DNA of 64,000 nt, taken from Enoplolaimus lenunculus (Eukaryota > Nematoda > Enoplea > Enoplida > Thoracostomopsidae). The DNA lies in NCBI GenBank assembly GCA_030248215.1, contig JASANG010002691.1:1-64000 (forward strand), written 5' to 3'. A program made the position numbers and the translations under genes. Shown here piece by piece: positions 46,988 through 58,900 of this stretch; within the stretch, counting starts at the first letter, position 1; the number at the start of each line of letters is the position of its first letter. A model generated the notes under the pieces. The model was not told the origin of the DNA. It did not search any database and worked only from the letters and a program-made list of their open reading frames with translations.

Positions 46988-49900
46988 GTATGTTTGTAAT
47001 TGGTTTTTTAATTATTAACAAGATCTGTGAAAGCCATTGATCGGCAAATATGTTAATAGAGTAAATGCGCGTTTTTGATGTTTTTTGTTAGTCTAGGTAG
47101 GAACCGGGACTTCAGACCGTTTTACTAAGCAGCCTCTCAGCGTACGGATCGTTTAGCGAATACTCTACCACTGCGCCACGCAGCTCGCCTCTCCAACTTC
47201 ATTTTTCGTCGATTATATGTGTCGACAGTATGCTGCCAGCTAAAATACATACATTGCACTGCACTATATTGCATGTGCACATAACGGACAAGCATGTCTC
47301 ACATGCTTGCATGCCCTGTTTCAAAAGGATCGTCCCTTGATCGTCCATCCTATTTTCGACTGGATACCGTGTTCATAGGGCGGCAATTTACCATTGCGCT
47401 CACGGCGTAGAAGCATATTTCACATGCTTACATGCTCTTAGTTTCAAGAAGATCGTCCCTTGACCGTCCATCCTATTTTCGACTGGATACCGTGTTCATA
47501 GCGCGGCAATTTACCATTGCGCTCACGGAGTAGCCCCCATGTCAGTCTGGGTAAGAACCGGGCTTCATACCTTTTATAACTAAGCAGCTGGAAAAGCCGG
47601 GTCCGTAGCGGGGATCGAACTCTCAGTGTACGGTTCCTTAAGCGAATACTCTACCACCGCGCCACTCTGCCGGCCTCTCCAACTGCATTTTTCGTCGACC
47701 ATATGTGTCGAGTCGACAGTATGCTGCCAGCTAGCATACATTCACAGTGCACTGCACTATATTTTGTAATAACTGTTCTAATGTTAGATATAGAACGCTT
47801 TTCATTTGGTAGTCGTTTTATTGGCAGTTATTGTGCATTTCAGATTCGGAGTTGTCGTTTGACGATCTATTGTCGCAGTATACTATGATTCAAAACCAAT
47901 TGTCGAAAATTGATGTTAGGAAAAGGATGATTTGATTGTCCATATAATAGTTTTGCCGCTTTAATTTAACCCTTTTCTGTGTAGTGTTGATGTTTGTCAA
48001 AGTAGTGTTTGGATATTTTGGGGTCGTTCTCTTAAGTTTTCACGACGAGTGAGGTGTTTGTCGCTTAGCTTTCAATACAGAAGCTTTGTAAAGTTTTCTT
48101 TGAGCTCTGAAACCGTATTTAAAACTGCCGGGGCAATGAAAGCAAAAATAATGCGTGTATTTTAGGCAGTAGAAAATACGTTTATCGAAGCTATGACACC
48201 TTCTGGACCTATTTCGTCAAGTAATGTTGCTCAATATCACAAGTACAGTGGATGTCCCATTGACTATTTGGAGTCGACTAGTTTTTGTGTGGAAAATGCA
48301 CAGGTGTCAAGTCCAATTGACAGCAGCAATTTTTTTGACAACTGTAAGGAACTACAAAGATCTCATAACAGCGGGATTGATAACTTTGAAGGACTGTTTA
48401 ATATCGTCCAGGGTAATTCTAGTGTGTATTCTGCTAAAGATTCTCCTAGCTCCGAAACTGTGGTTGCTACGTTAGCTGATACACGAGCAAACACCCTTGA
48501 AAATCTGACTATGCTTTGTGCAGCTGCGGAATCAGATTCCTCGGATAATTCTGAAAGCGATGTGAGTGAGAATGAAGAATATTTGTTGGTTGATTCAGCG
48601 GGAGACAGTAGCAGTGATACTTCAAGCAAACGTAGCAAAATAACTGAAAATGGCGATTTGGTTGTGAAGAAAACCCGTTGTTCTGAAAAAGAAAGTGATA
48701 ATGGTTTAATAGAAAACACTCGCAGATTAAACGTAAAGCTGAATGACCGCTGTAAAACGAGAGCAAGCATTGCTTGTTTTGGATCCGGTCGGTCAACAGA
48801 TATGTATTGTGATCGTAGGGAGTGTTCTGCGAGACATTCTACAAGATGTAAATCAGAAAACATAGATAATAAAAATTCGGAAGTTGGAAATAAACAGTTG
48901 GACGATTATAGGTTGTTTATGAAGCAAGAAATTTTGTTTGATAACCCGTTGGTGAAGGATCAAAGCGGAAAACTACAGGAAGCACCTCAGGGACTTGTTA
49001 GTCAAACTGAAAATGCCGAAACCGCTTTAAAGTGCTGGGCCAGTCCTCAGGTTTCAGCCGGTGACGGTGATAATTTGTGCGATGCAGATGAAAGCGACGC
49101 CGACGTTCTTGAGCTTCAGCTTAGGTTAGAAGCACTTGAATCGTTGCTCCGCCGAAATTCTCAATTGGTAGCCACAGACGTGTTGGATTGTGGAGAAAGG
49201 TCACATTTCACTAAGTCAACGTTGGACCAAAATGTAGCCTTGGGTATGTTTTGTGATGGAGTATGGAATGGTCATATTTCGGTGTGAAATTAGGGTTTTC
49301 ACCCTCTTCTTTTCAAAAAATCCCGCAAAAATTAAAAACTTATTAAAAATGTACTTAGAAATATTGAAAATTTTGGATAATGGCTTAAGGCGTCACCGGC
49401 TTTTGAACGAAAAGTGTTGGTTGTCAACGTTATTAATAATAGCTTGAAATTGTTTCAAGCGTTATGATTTGGTTTAGTATATAGTCAGTCGTAGATTAGA
49501 CTAATTTGTTGTTGAGTCTATTGTAGGTTTGGCTATATAGAATGTTTTGGCGCTATTTAACGGTTGACGATAACTCATTTTAGAGATTTTGTGTACCTTT
49601 CTGCTGCTGAGCAATAACTGAGGTTCGCGTAAGTGCTGAACGTTTTATGGGGAAAAGAAATACTTGGGTATTTAATTTTAGGCGTTCGAGATAAAGATGT
49701 GTCTGATTCTGATTGTAATGTGGGCGCAACAGCGACTGTTTTGGGTACAAAAGTGTTATCGGACGACGAAGACATTCAGATTCAGCGTGAAGCCTTGTTG
49801 AAAACGTAGGTTTGGCTAACGGCATTTAGTTTCGTTTAAGCGGCTATTTAGTTTTGAATAAATTCGTGGGAATTCTTTCGATTAGGCGTAGGTCTTCCAG

Positions 49901-52900
49901 AACCCGTATTCTCAAAAGCTTGTAGCGCCTATTGCATTCGAACATGAGAATGGTGCGATTTGAAATTTAGCACATTTTTCGCATCTGGATTGGCGTACTT
50001 CTGTATCACTTTGATAGTTTGAAAATCTATCGCAAACTGAACTGGTAACAGGTGCTAGCTTGACGCATTTGTATATATGCTCCAATGGATATACTATATT
50101 ACGTTATATTTTCGCGTGTGTACTGTTATCACCACCATTGTATAGTTTTATTTTTTAGACAATTTTGTTTTAAGTATTATTAGTCAGCAGTCAGCAGTTT
50201 AGTCGGCATCTTTGGTAGCTATACGCAATATGTCTTAATTTTAAATCGGTTTAGATAACCCAATCTTGAGTGAACTCGGTTTATGGTGCTGCACATCGGC
50301 AAAAGCAATGCATATTTTCCAAAGAGGTCTTCGAAGTAGAGTCATTCTGGGTTAAGCTAGATTATGAGTCTGATTTTGAACACAAAAAGATGATTATGTT
50401 ACGGAACCTATTTTTGGAATTTTGGACTAAGCTGAAACGTCTGACTCTAGATAAACGCCATTCACAAAATGGTACGACCGATACTTTTTTGTATTTTTAA
50501 AGAATACGAAGGAATGTAGCTGTTCAAAGCGATAAAGAAACTAGTATCTCGCATTATGTGGCTTGTCAGTTGGAAGATTCAGGTAAACATTTCTTTAGCT
50601 ATCGGGAAAGAACGGCGCTATGCATGAGTGGCGCGTGCAGCTGGTGTCTCTAAAACTTAAAGTATAAAACGTGTGATTTGGCGAGAACTCAAGATATCAA
50701 AATTTCGCGGGGGCGCTAATACGGGGATACGTGTGTAAATCAATGTGCACACTGAGGGTAGTTCAGACATTATTGTGGTGGATTTATGAGAATTTGTACA
50801 TTCTGTTAGAAGAGTTGTCCAGTTCCGTTTGCTAATTTAGATTCGAACTGTGTGACCAGTAATACCGATATGCCCAAAAGGTCTGGTGACCTGCGAACAA
50901 CCAAAGAAGCCTGTGATATGTCGAGTGCAGATGAATTTTGTTGTTTTTCTGATAACTGCAAGTGTATTGCTTGTGTTCGAAGAGATTCAACAGGCGGCGA
51001 AGAAGACTGTAATGGTAAGCGAAAGGTTTGTAATCATTTTTGTTGATTTTGTGTTTCTATTATTGTTACGATTATGATTATCATTCTTGTTATTTTTGCG
51101 GATGTATATCTTATTATTTGACTATATTTATTATTCGAAGCATTTTCTATAGGATTGTGATGTGAATTTGTTGGTTTTATCGCTTATCTAAATATTATCA
51201 AACCAAGATTCTGCAGCTGGTTTTATTTAGCGAAAGATACCGCAACTCTAGCATAGAATAATTTCGGATTGTTTCGTTCATGTGTCATGTTTTAATTTTT
51301 TATTTTTTGTTGTATATATTTCAGAGTGTCTCGTGTCAACGGAACAAATGCGATTGATTGATGATAGTGAGCAGGTCGAAGGGATAGAAGTGCAACCGAA
51401 AATGTTTCCTTTATGGTCATTGACACAACACACTAACCCAGGGTCTGAATTAAGGTATCCGAGACCGAAAAACGATTGTGGGAAACATGATGACGTCAAT
51501 AGTAGTATTACGCGTTTGCTGGACGTACCGGAATGTGATTTTGCTGGTGGGGAACATCACCTAGATAGTACTGGCGATGTTACAGTGACAAAAAGCAAAT
51601 GTTCTGAAGTAGTGGCGCCTGTCCTTGAGTGCCACAAAGAGTTGAAGACATTAAAAAAGAGAGATATTGCTGGCAACCGGACACGTTCAAAACGCAAAAG
51701 GTCTGGTTTGTGTGCTAGAAGAAACGAGCGAACAGTGGTCCCAGCCCTAGATGGGTCTTTAGGAGCTTTGTTGGGATTAAAACGGGCTGGCAGACGAGGG
51801 TCTCGAAATAGAAAGAACGGTGGTGTGCTTGATGTGGTTGATTTGACAAGTCCTCCAGTTTTTCCTGATGTCGATTACAAAGTAGAAGATATTCCGCTGC
51901 CTCCTGTGCGTTCATGCAATTCAAATGGTAAAGAGATTGATACAGTTGAAGTTAAAGGTTCGGGTTGTGTTCGGAATTCGACAAATAGCGAGGAAGATGA
52001 CACAGAGAAGCTTAGAGATTTTTTGTTGAAATCAGTTATGAAAAAGGTAAGTTTTACGAAAAATCTAAGATGTATATGTCGGTTTAGGTGATATTTTGGT
52101 AGTTGTTGCTTTTAACCAGTTATTTGCGTCCATATATATTACAAGCAACGCGACCTAGTCGTGCTTTGCGCTTAAGATACTGCGATGAATATTGTGAAGA
52201 TATAAAGCCAATAGAATGAGGTGTTGCAAATGAGTTTTCATCTGTGCAACATTTTTTATGTTATCAACAATATTTTAGAGAAACGCATTACAAACGCGAG
52301 TATCAGCAACGGGTTCTGGCAAATCTTTGATTTGTACTAACGGTCAAGCTACAGACAACGTGGCAAAAAGTACACCGCTGTCCTTAAATAATCATTCAGA
52401 TGAGCCATATTCTGCACGTACTTCGCCGTTTAGCTTGGCATCTCCTGTGCCAGAGAATTGTGGAAGTGTTGCGCCTTATTCACCGGTTTTCGGCCCTGGT
52501 CATGAGAACTTCGAGGCTAGTTGGCATGAAGGAGGTTGCTGGGATGGTCATGCTGGACAAAGGTCGTTGAAAAGTGACGGGGAATCTCAAATGACAGGCG
52601 CAGCAAAAGCTGAAGGTATGCACTTTCAAATTATGCTTATCCAGCTTTGCAAAGTACGCCACGACTGCTGATAATTTTTTTAACATTTATTGACTACTGA
52701 AGGTAATTTTGATGTTTTTGGTACAATTGCTTAACATGTACCGCAAGTGAAGTATGAGGGGTCCTGCGTACGCTACGTATTGTATACTTGTAGTCTACGA
52801 GTAGCTAGTTGGGGGTTCGCTGCTGCGATTGGTGCCCTCCACCCGGTTAAGCCCCCACTCCAGATCAGATTTTGCCACGGTTGAGTATTTTTAGCATTAA

Positions 52901-55900
52901 AAAGAAAACTTTTTTGGCCGTCAAACACTGTATAATTTTTCAGCAGGATTGCATAAGTGTCTTTGCCACTGTGTAAACGAGAAGCCACAGTTCTAATGTA
53001 ATATTCCGTAAAATTGTTATCATGTAGTATAAAGGTTCCTAACGAGTGGCACCATGTGTGGTATCAAAAAAGTTATATAATATGGCGCACGCGGCAAGTG
53101 CCAAGGGTTGAATGTATTGTTTCATTACACCCGCGCCTCGGCGGTATTTTAGGGTGAGAATTTTTCTTTCAGTTCCAATGTTGTTTGGTTTCAGTGGACA
53201 ATTTTCAAGTCGTAGACATGGATCTTGATGTTGCACCTGCGACTCCAGTAACATTCGAATCCATTACTAGACCTGATAGTTTAGAAACCTCAAGATGGGA
53301 GCCTGCTTTTAGAAGTAGTGGAAGTTCAAGAGCTGGATTAATATCGGATAGCTTTGGTATAGCTCAATCAGGTGCATTGGTATGGTCAGAAACACTGCCA
53401 TTTTCTAGCAATCACAATGACAGTCAAATGGTGTCAACCAGTACATGTGCGTTGGCGAATTTTTGTATCTGTGGGACGGTATCTTACTCTGGCTCAAGTG
53501 TCTCTTTGGATAAACCAGTTATTTGTTATGCTGATGCTTCTGGTGGGGAATCGGCAGATCTTTCTTATCCCTCATCGAAACAGAATCTTTTGTCTACTGG
53601 TTTAAAATCTTTGACAGTGGGAATAGCTGGGGTGGACCCTAGCTTGCAGAAGCAGGGCGAAGCAAATGAACGGGCAATGGTGGAACAAAAAAGTCCAAGC
53701 CCTATAGATGAAACACTGGATAGGGAAGGAAACTATCAACAACACGGGACAAACTTTGTTAAAGAAGCTGTCAAGTTGGATAGGAGTGATTTGACTATGG
53801 TCGATGTTTTTGGACAAGATCATCATAAAACTGCCAGGGTCCCTTTTACCGTCGGTACCAGGCGATTGGTAAATAAGTTCAAAATTGATCGTGTACGCCG
53901 CTCTGTTCCGCCTATAGTGACTGGGGTAAGACAAAAGGTACCAACTAAACTGTGGTTTCCTGCGGAGAAGAAATTTACGAAGAACAATGCTTCACTGGTA
54001 TGGTCTAAAATTAAATTTATATTCAATTTTTGATACACTGAGTAAAAAAGAAAAATTCAGGCTAAATACACCTTGGCTGCGACTTAGGTACATCAAACCA
54101 GAGAGCGACCAGATATCCGGTTCCGACATACTATCTGTTGGAAAACCTCTGTTCGGTTCTGGTTTCTCTATCCGGATAAACTTGCCGGATGCATGATATT
54201 TAGGTTCTTCAATAAACAAATTAAAATGCTTTCAACTGTTTTGTGTTCACTAAAAACTGAGACGAGTGTTTACCGTGCATTTGTGCATGGTCTAATCGAG
54301 TCAGATCACAAAGTTCAGCGGTTATATAGCAATAAATTGCACTTAAAATATTATGTAAATGTTGAAGACTATCACGATATTGTGAGATAAATTATTTTTA
54401 TTTTATCAAAGTATCTGATTGGCATCCGTTAGTATATCGATTCCCGACTGTTCCGTAATTTATATGTCCGATGAGTGCGCTATCTAAAGTGGATGCTGCA
54501 TCGATATCGGTGCACTGTATTTAAACGAAAAACGCTTTACGCAATTTCAATCATGTTCTGGTACGGCGTTCGTTCGAACAAAACCGGTATTTTGAAATTA
54601 TGTCTCATTAATCTTAAATAAGTGTTGCATATTTCTGTCTAAGAAGAAAGGGTGAGTAAACTATGTTTTTGTGAAATTTTATTTTAGACAACAAAATTTA
54701 ACCTCGATCCGAAACCTCTAGTTATTCCTATGGATGACGAAGATGAAGATGAAATGGTCACAGTCGAGAAATCCAGGCGAGTTGTAGAGCCTTCCGCGAT
54801 TTCTGGGGTTACTCTAGAAGCGACCACAGGGAGAGGAAGCCATCGCAATGCGGTTGGTTTTGATTCGAAGGTCCCACTACCTGGGCAAAGTCAGGACGCA
54901 AGCGCAGTTGTTCATGATACAGGAAATCCGATGTGCGGTAGCGAATTGGACGTGTCGAACATTGTTCCTGATAGGTATTTGCGAGTTGCGAAAGGTACTG
55001 CCGGGAAAAATATCGAGAGTGTTGTGAAGAAAGCTGGTGAGAAGATACACGTCCATGACGATCAAGCGAGCATTGGCGATTCAAATATGTTGCATACCTG
55101 TAGTAAAAGCAAGAAGGCATTGCGGCTTAAGGAGACATTAGACAGTCGGGCTCAGGTAAGTTGGAATTTAAGCTATACGAAAATCAGGGTGTAGGCTGAG
55201 TGAGATGAAATAGATGTGTATGTGAGGCGCTAGATGGTACATTTCAAAGTTATGTAGGCAAGAAAAATGCGAAGATGACAAAATTTTACACGCAAAGAAT
55301 ACTGTATTTTTAAATTAAATACAGGGCAAAGACGTTAAAGCGCGCATTGGCGATTCAAAGATGATGGATAGTTGCAGTAAAACCAAGAAGAGACTGAGGC
55401 TTAAGGAGACGATAGACAGCCGGGCTCAGGTAAGTTGGAATTTCAGCTATATGACAATCAGGAGGTAGGCCGAGTGAGATAAAATAGATCTGTAGGTGAG
55501 GCGCTAGCTAATACATTTCATGAAAAATGCAACGATGACAAAAATTTACTTGCAAAGAATATAATATTTTTAAATTAATTGTTCGTATGCAGGAAAAATG
55601 CAAAGATAAAATGTTTACCAGCATAGAAGAATACAATTTTTTGAAACTTTTTCGATACGTTTTTGAGACATTTGTATGTAACTGCGGTCATAGTTAATGG
55701 CCAATTTAATGTCAATTAAGTAATTTTGAATCGGACTTTGGGGTATTTTTTCTATTTTAGGACGATCAGATCCGCGCGCTGACGAAACGAATGAACACTT
55801 GCCGAGAATTTTTGACAAAAAACACGTGAGTGTGTTATTTTGTTTTGAATTTAATTTGGCTAACATGTAGATGTTGATCTAGCTGTGGGTTGTGAGGGAT

Positions 55901-58900
55901 TTAAATGAAAGAAAAATTTAAATCTGTGACGTGTTGTTGCGGAGCGTAAATGTTTGGACGCGGTTTTAACGTTAAAATGTTTGTTGTAGAGTGATGATCA
56001 ATGAAGATGAGAGCAAACTTCGCGAAATTGAAACAAAACTACGGGAACGAACTAAATTGTTGCGGTCGAGCCAAACAAGAGTTGGAGTTCTTCGGAAACA
56101 ACTTGCGGCCGCTATGCGCTTGGTTTCATCGCAACGATCGTTGCTCAGAGAAATTAATTCTACGGTAAGAGTTTCAAAAGGCATTAAATTTTAGCTCCGC
56201 TTGTAACTCATGCTACATTCCTGATGGCCACTCCTAAGGATTGTTTTGCCCCCATCATGTTGAGCTGGCTAGAGCCTGATCAAGTGTGATCAAACTTGTT
56301 TTTTTAAACAAAATTATTAACACCGAAAATAGTGTGAAATACGATTACAAAGCTGTTAGCTGCAGCCCCCGTCATGCAATAGTTTGTATGGTACACATTT
56401 TATATGAAAACCACTTTGAATAGTCTTTTATACGTTTTGTTTTCTAGGCCGACAATGTACGTGTAAGGGTTCGTGAAAATCAAACGTTACAACGACAGTA
56501 TCAAGTGCAATATGAAGATATTAAGAAGTTGATAATTAAACTTAATGCGAAGCGAAAACAATCCAGTTACGCACAAGTAGAAAGCAGTAGAGATTCTAGT
56601 CAGGTAAGCAATTTTTTTCTGTAGTTTTGTTTCGTATTCTAAATTTTTGGTAACAGTGAACCTAGTTGGGAAGGATGTGGTTGGAGTAGGAGAGCTGGAA
56701 ATGTACCGACATTCGGAGCGATTATACCTGTCTTGTTCAGGATTGAACCCGCGCCTTATGCGAGAAGAGTAAGGGTAGTGCATTGCGCTATACTTGTTTT
56801 GCGGCACTATGCGTAGCCGTGCGCTATAGTACATGACTTGCAGTATGTCACCGAGCAGCAATTTGCGTAAGATGCCGCATGCTCCCGGACATCATTGCAA
56901 TATTAATAAAAGGTAAAGTGATACACTAACTCAGTAACTGGCCACGACTAGGTATTGACTACTCTGATATCGAAATGTGAAATTAAGTTGTTGTTTTACA
57001 GTCCTCCAGTCACTACCAAGAGCTTGAAGCACGGCGTCTCGCGTTGGAAAGCATGAAACGTAAATGCTTGCGACAAATGAGGTCGTTAGGACAAAACACG
57101 TCCAAGGAAAAAGTTGTGTCATTGGGCGCAAAGGCTTTGTTAGAGAAAGAAACAACGTCGTTGAAGCGAAATACGTCAGAGAAAGAATTGACGTCATTGG
57201 GACAGAAGGCTTTATTAGTGAAAAAAGTGACGTCATTGAAACGAAATATGTCAGCACTTGATGTGGCGTCATTAAGACAAACAACTTTAGTAGAGAAAGA
57301 AGTGGCGTCATTGGGGCATAAGACATGCAATAAAGGGATGCTGTCAATAGAAAGAAATACGTCAGAGAAAGAACTGACGTCATTAGGACAACTGGATTCT
57401 TTAGAGCAAGAAGCGACGTCATCAAAACGAAATACGTGTGAGCAACTAATGGTGTCATCAGGACCAAAAACAAGTTTAAAACAACAAGCGATATCAGTGA
57501 GACGAAATGCGTCAGAGCACGATGTGATGTCATTAACACGATTAGCGCCAGAGGCAGCCGTAACGTCTTTAAGGCAAAAGGCATTTTTAGCGAAAGAAGA
57601 CCTGTCATTGCAACGAAGCATGCAAAAGAAAGAAGTGACGTCATTAAATCAAAATACGTCAGCTGAATCATCAAACTCAACTCGATGTGTTGATACTGGT
57701 GTAAACGTGATGAAACAAATTATTGGGCCGTTGGGAAAGCTTGAAGTTACTGTCAACGCGACAGAAACGATGGGAAGCAATTTTTGGCCAAGTTATTTGC
57801 ACAATGCTATGTCGTCGATACCAATAAAATCGGTAATGACAGTTGTGTGGTTGCAGAGGGAATGCTTTTTCCTAATGTGAAATATTGATACCTACAATAC
57901 CGCACCGTGACTAAGTATGAAACGCGAAAGTTTTCAGCTCTTAAATTGACTATAGAGGGCAACAGCAAATACCAAGATTGACATAATGAATTGTGCCGAA
58001 AGCACAACCGTTGGCTAAAATTATTCAGTATGATTGTGTTGACAAATTAGATTTGGACATTATTTCAGGAAAGCATTTCCAGTGGATGGGGTTAGTTAGA
58101 TATGGGTTGCGTATGCTTTTTGCTTGTCTTTGACACAGAACTTGCCTATGCCATATGAAAAATTCTAGGAAATTGAATGAGTTATAAATCTTTTGATGTT
58201 TTTAATTTTCATTTTTATAAAGTTACTTTTGCGCTTCAGGAAATGTTCAAGGCGTTTGAAAAACCAAAAAGCTTGTTTGATAATAGAATAGATGCATTTG
58301 GATTAGATTTAACGTCAGAGATGAGCAATTGTTTGACTACGTAAGAAGAGGATAAGGAGGGTTGGAAAAAAGTTACTGTTTTGATACGGTTTACTTTTTA
58401 CTAGTTGGCACAGGTGGTAACTGTGCCGCCCTAAATGTTAATTGTTATTCAACGCAGCCAGCACAGCTACGTGACAACAAACTGAATATGATGGCTGTAT
58501 GTAAATCTATTAAAACTAGGTTTATGGTAATATTATTGGTTGAATGTTTAGTATGTACTTTTTCCTTTTTCGAGTAGTCTTTTGTTTGAGCTGTTTAGTG
58601 TAGGGGACGGCCATGTTACCTGCTGGAACAAAGGTGATTTTGACTCTATATGTACAGCTGACCGTGCTATGCTTATCATTATTTTGCACTTTTGTACTTC
58701 CTCACAGTGGAAAAGTCTCCGCACAAATGCCCACGTTTAGATGATGGCCGTAAAAATAGTATAAGCATATTCCTTAGTCTGAGCGCTTGTAACTAAAATA
58801 AGCCTAAGGCTACGCGGAACTTTTCCATTGTGGGGGGACTACAAAGGTGCAGAGTATTTCAGTAACTGTGATGAGCAAGATTCAAATTTGCGTATGAACC

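Larger units (their letters stand above)
46988..48169 (+). other. ZFC3H1 intron 1 with two SINE-bearing units and a 121-bp tandem repeat
   Basis: The intron holds two related units (about 47093-47280 and 47546-47765), each a reverse-oriented tRNA-derived SINE head followed by the same flanking block (TTTTTCGTCGA, ATATGTGTCGA, ACAGTATGCTGCCAGCTA). Between them lie two tandem copies of a 121-bp sequence (47290-47410 and 47411-47533). Nothing else recognised; short open frames here are accidental. Confidence 0.7.

Noticed and set aside
47610-47665. True tRNA gene in intron 1
   Set aside because: A and B boxes are present but acceptor and anticodon stems do not pair and the sequence is repeated with a non-tRNA flank; a SINE explains it.
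48363-48863. 166-residue minus-strand frame opposite exon 2
   Set aside because: Shadow of the Ser/acidic plus-strand coding frame; no domain or splice context.
50270-50500. 76-residue frame in intron 3 as an extra exon
   Set aside because: It would need a phase that fits neither exon 3 nor exon 5, while the 80-nt exon at 50503 fits both.
56931-57680. Long minus-strand frames opposite exon 14 (249 and 202 residues)
   Set aside because: They are shadows of the in-phase repeat array; the plus frame is joined to conserved exons on both sides and matches ZFC3H1.
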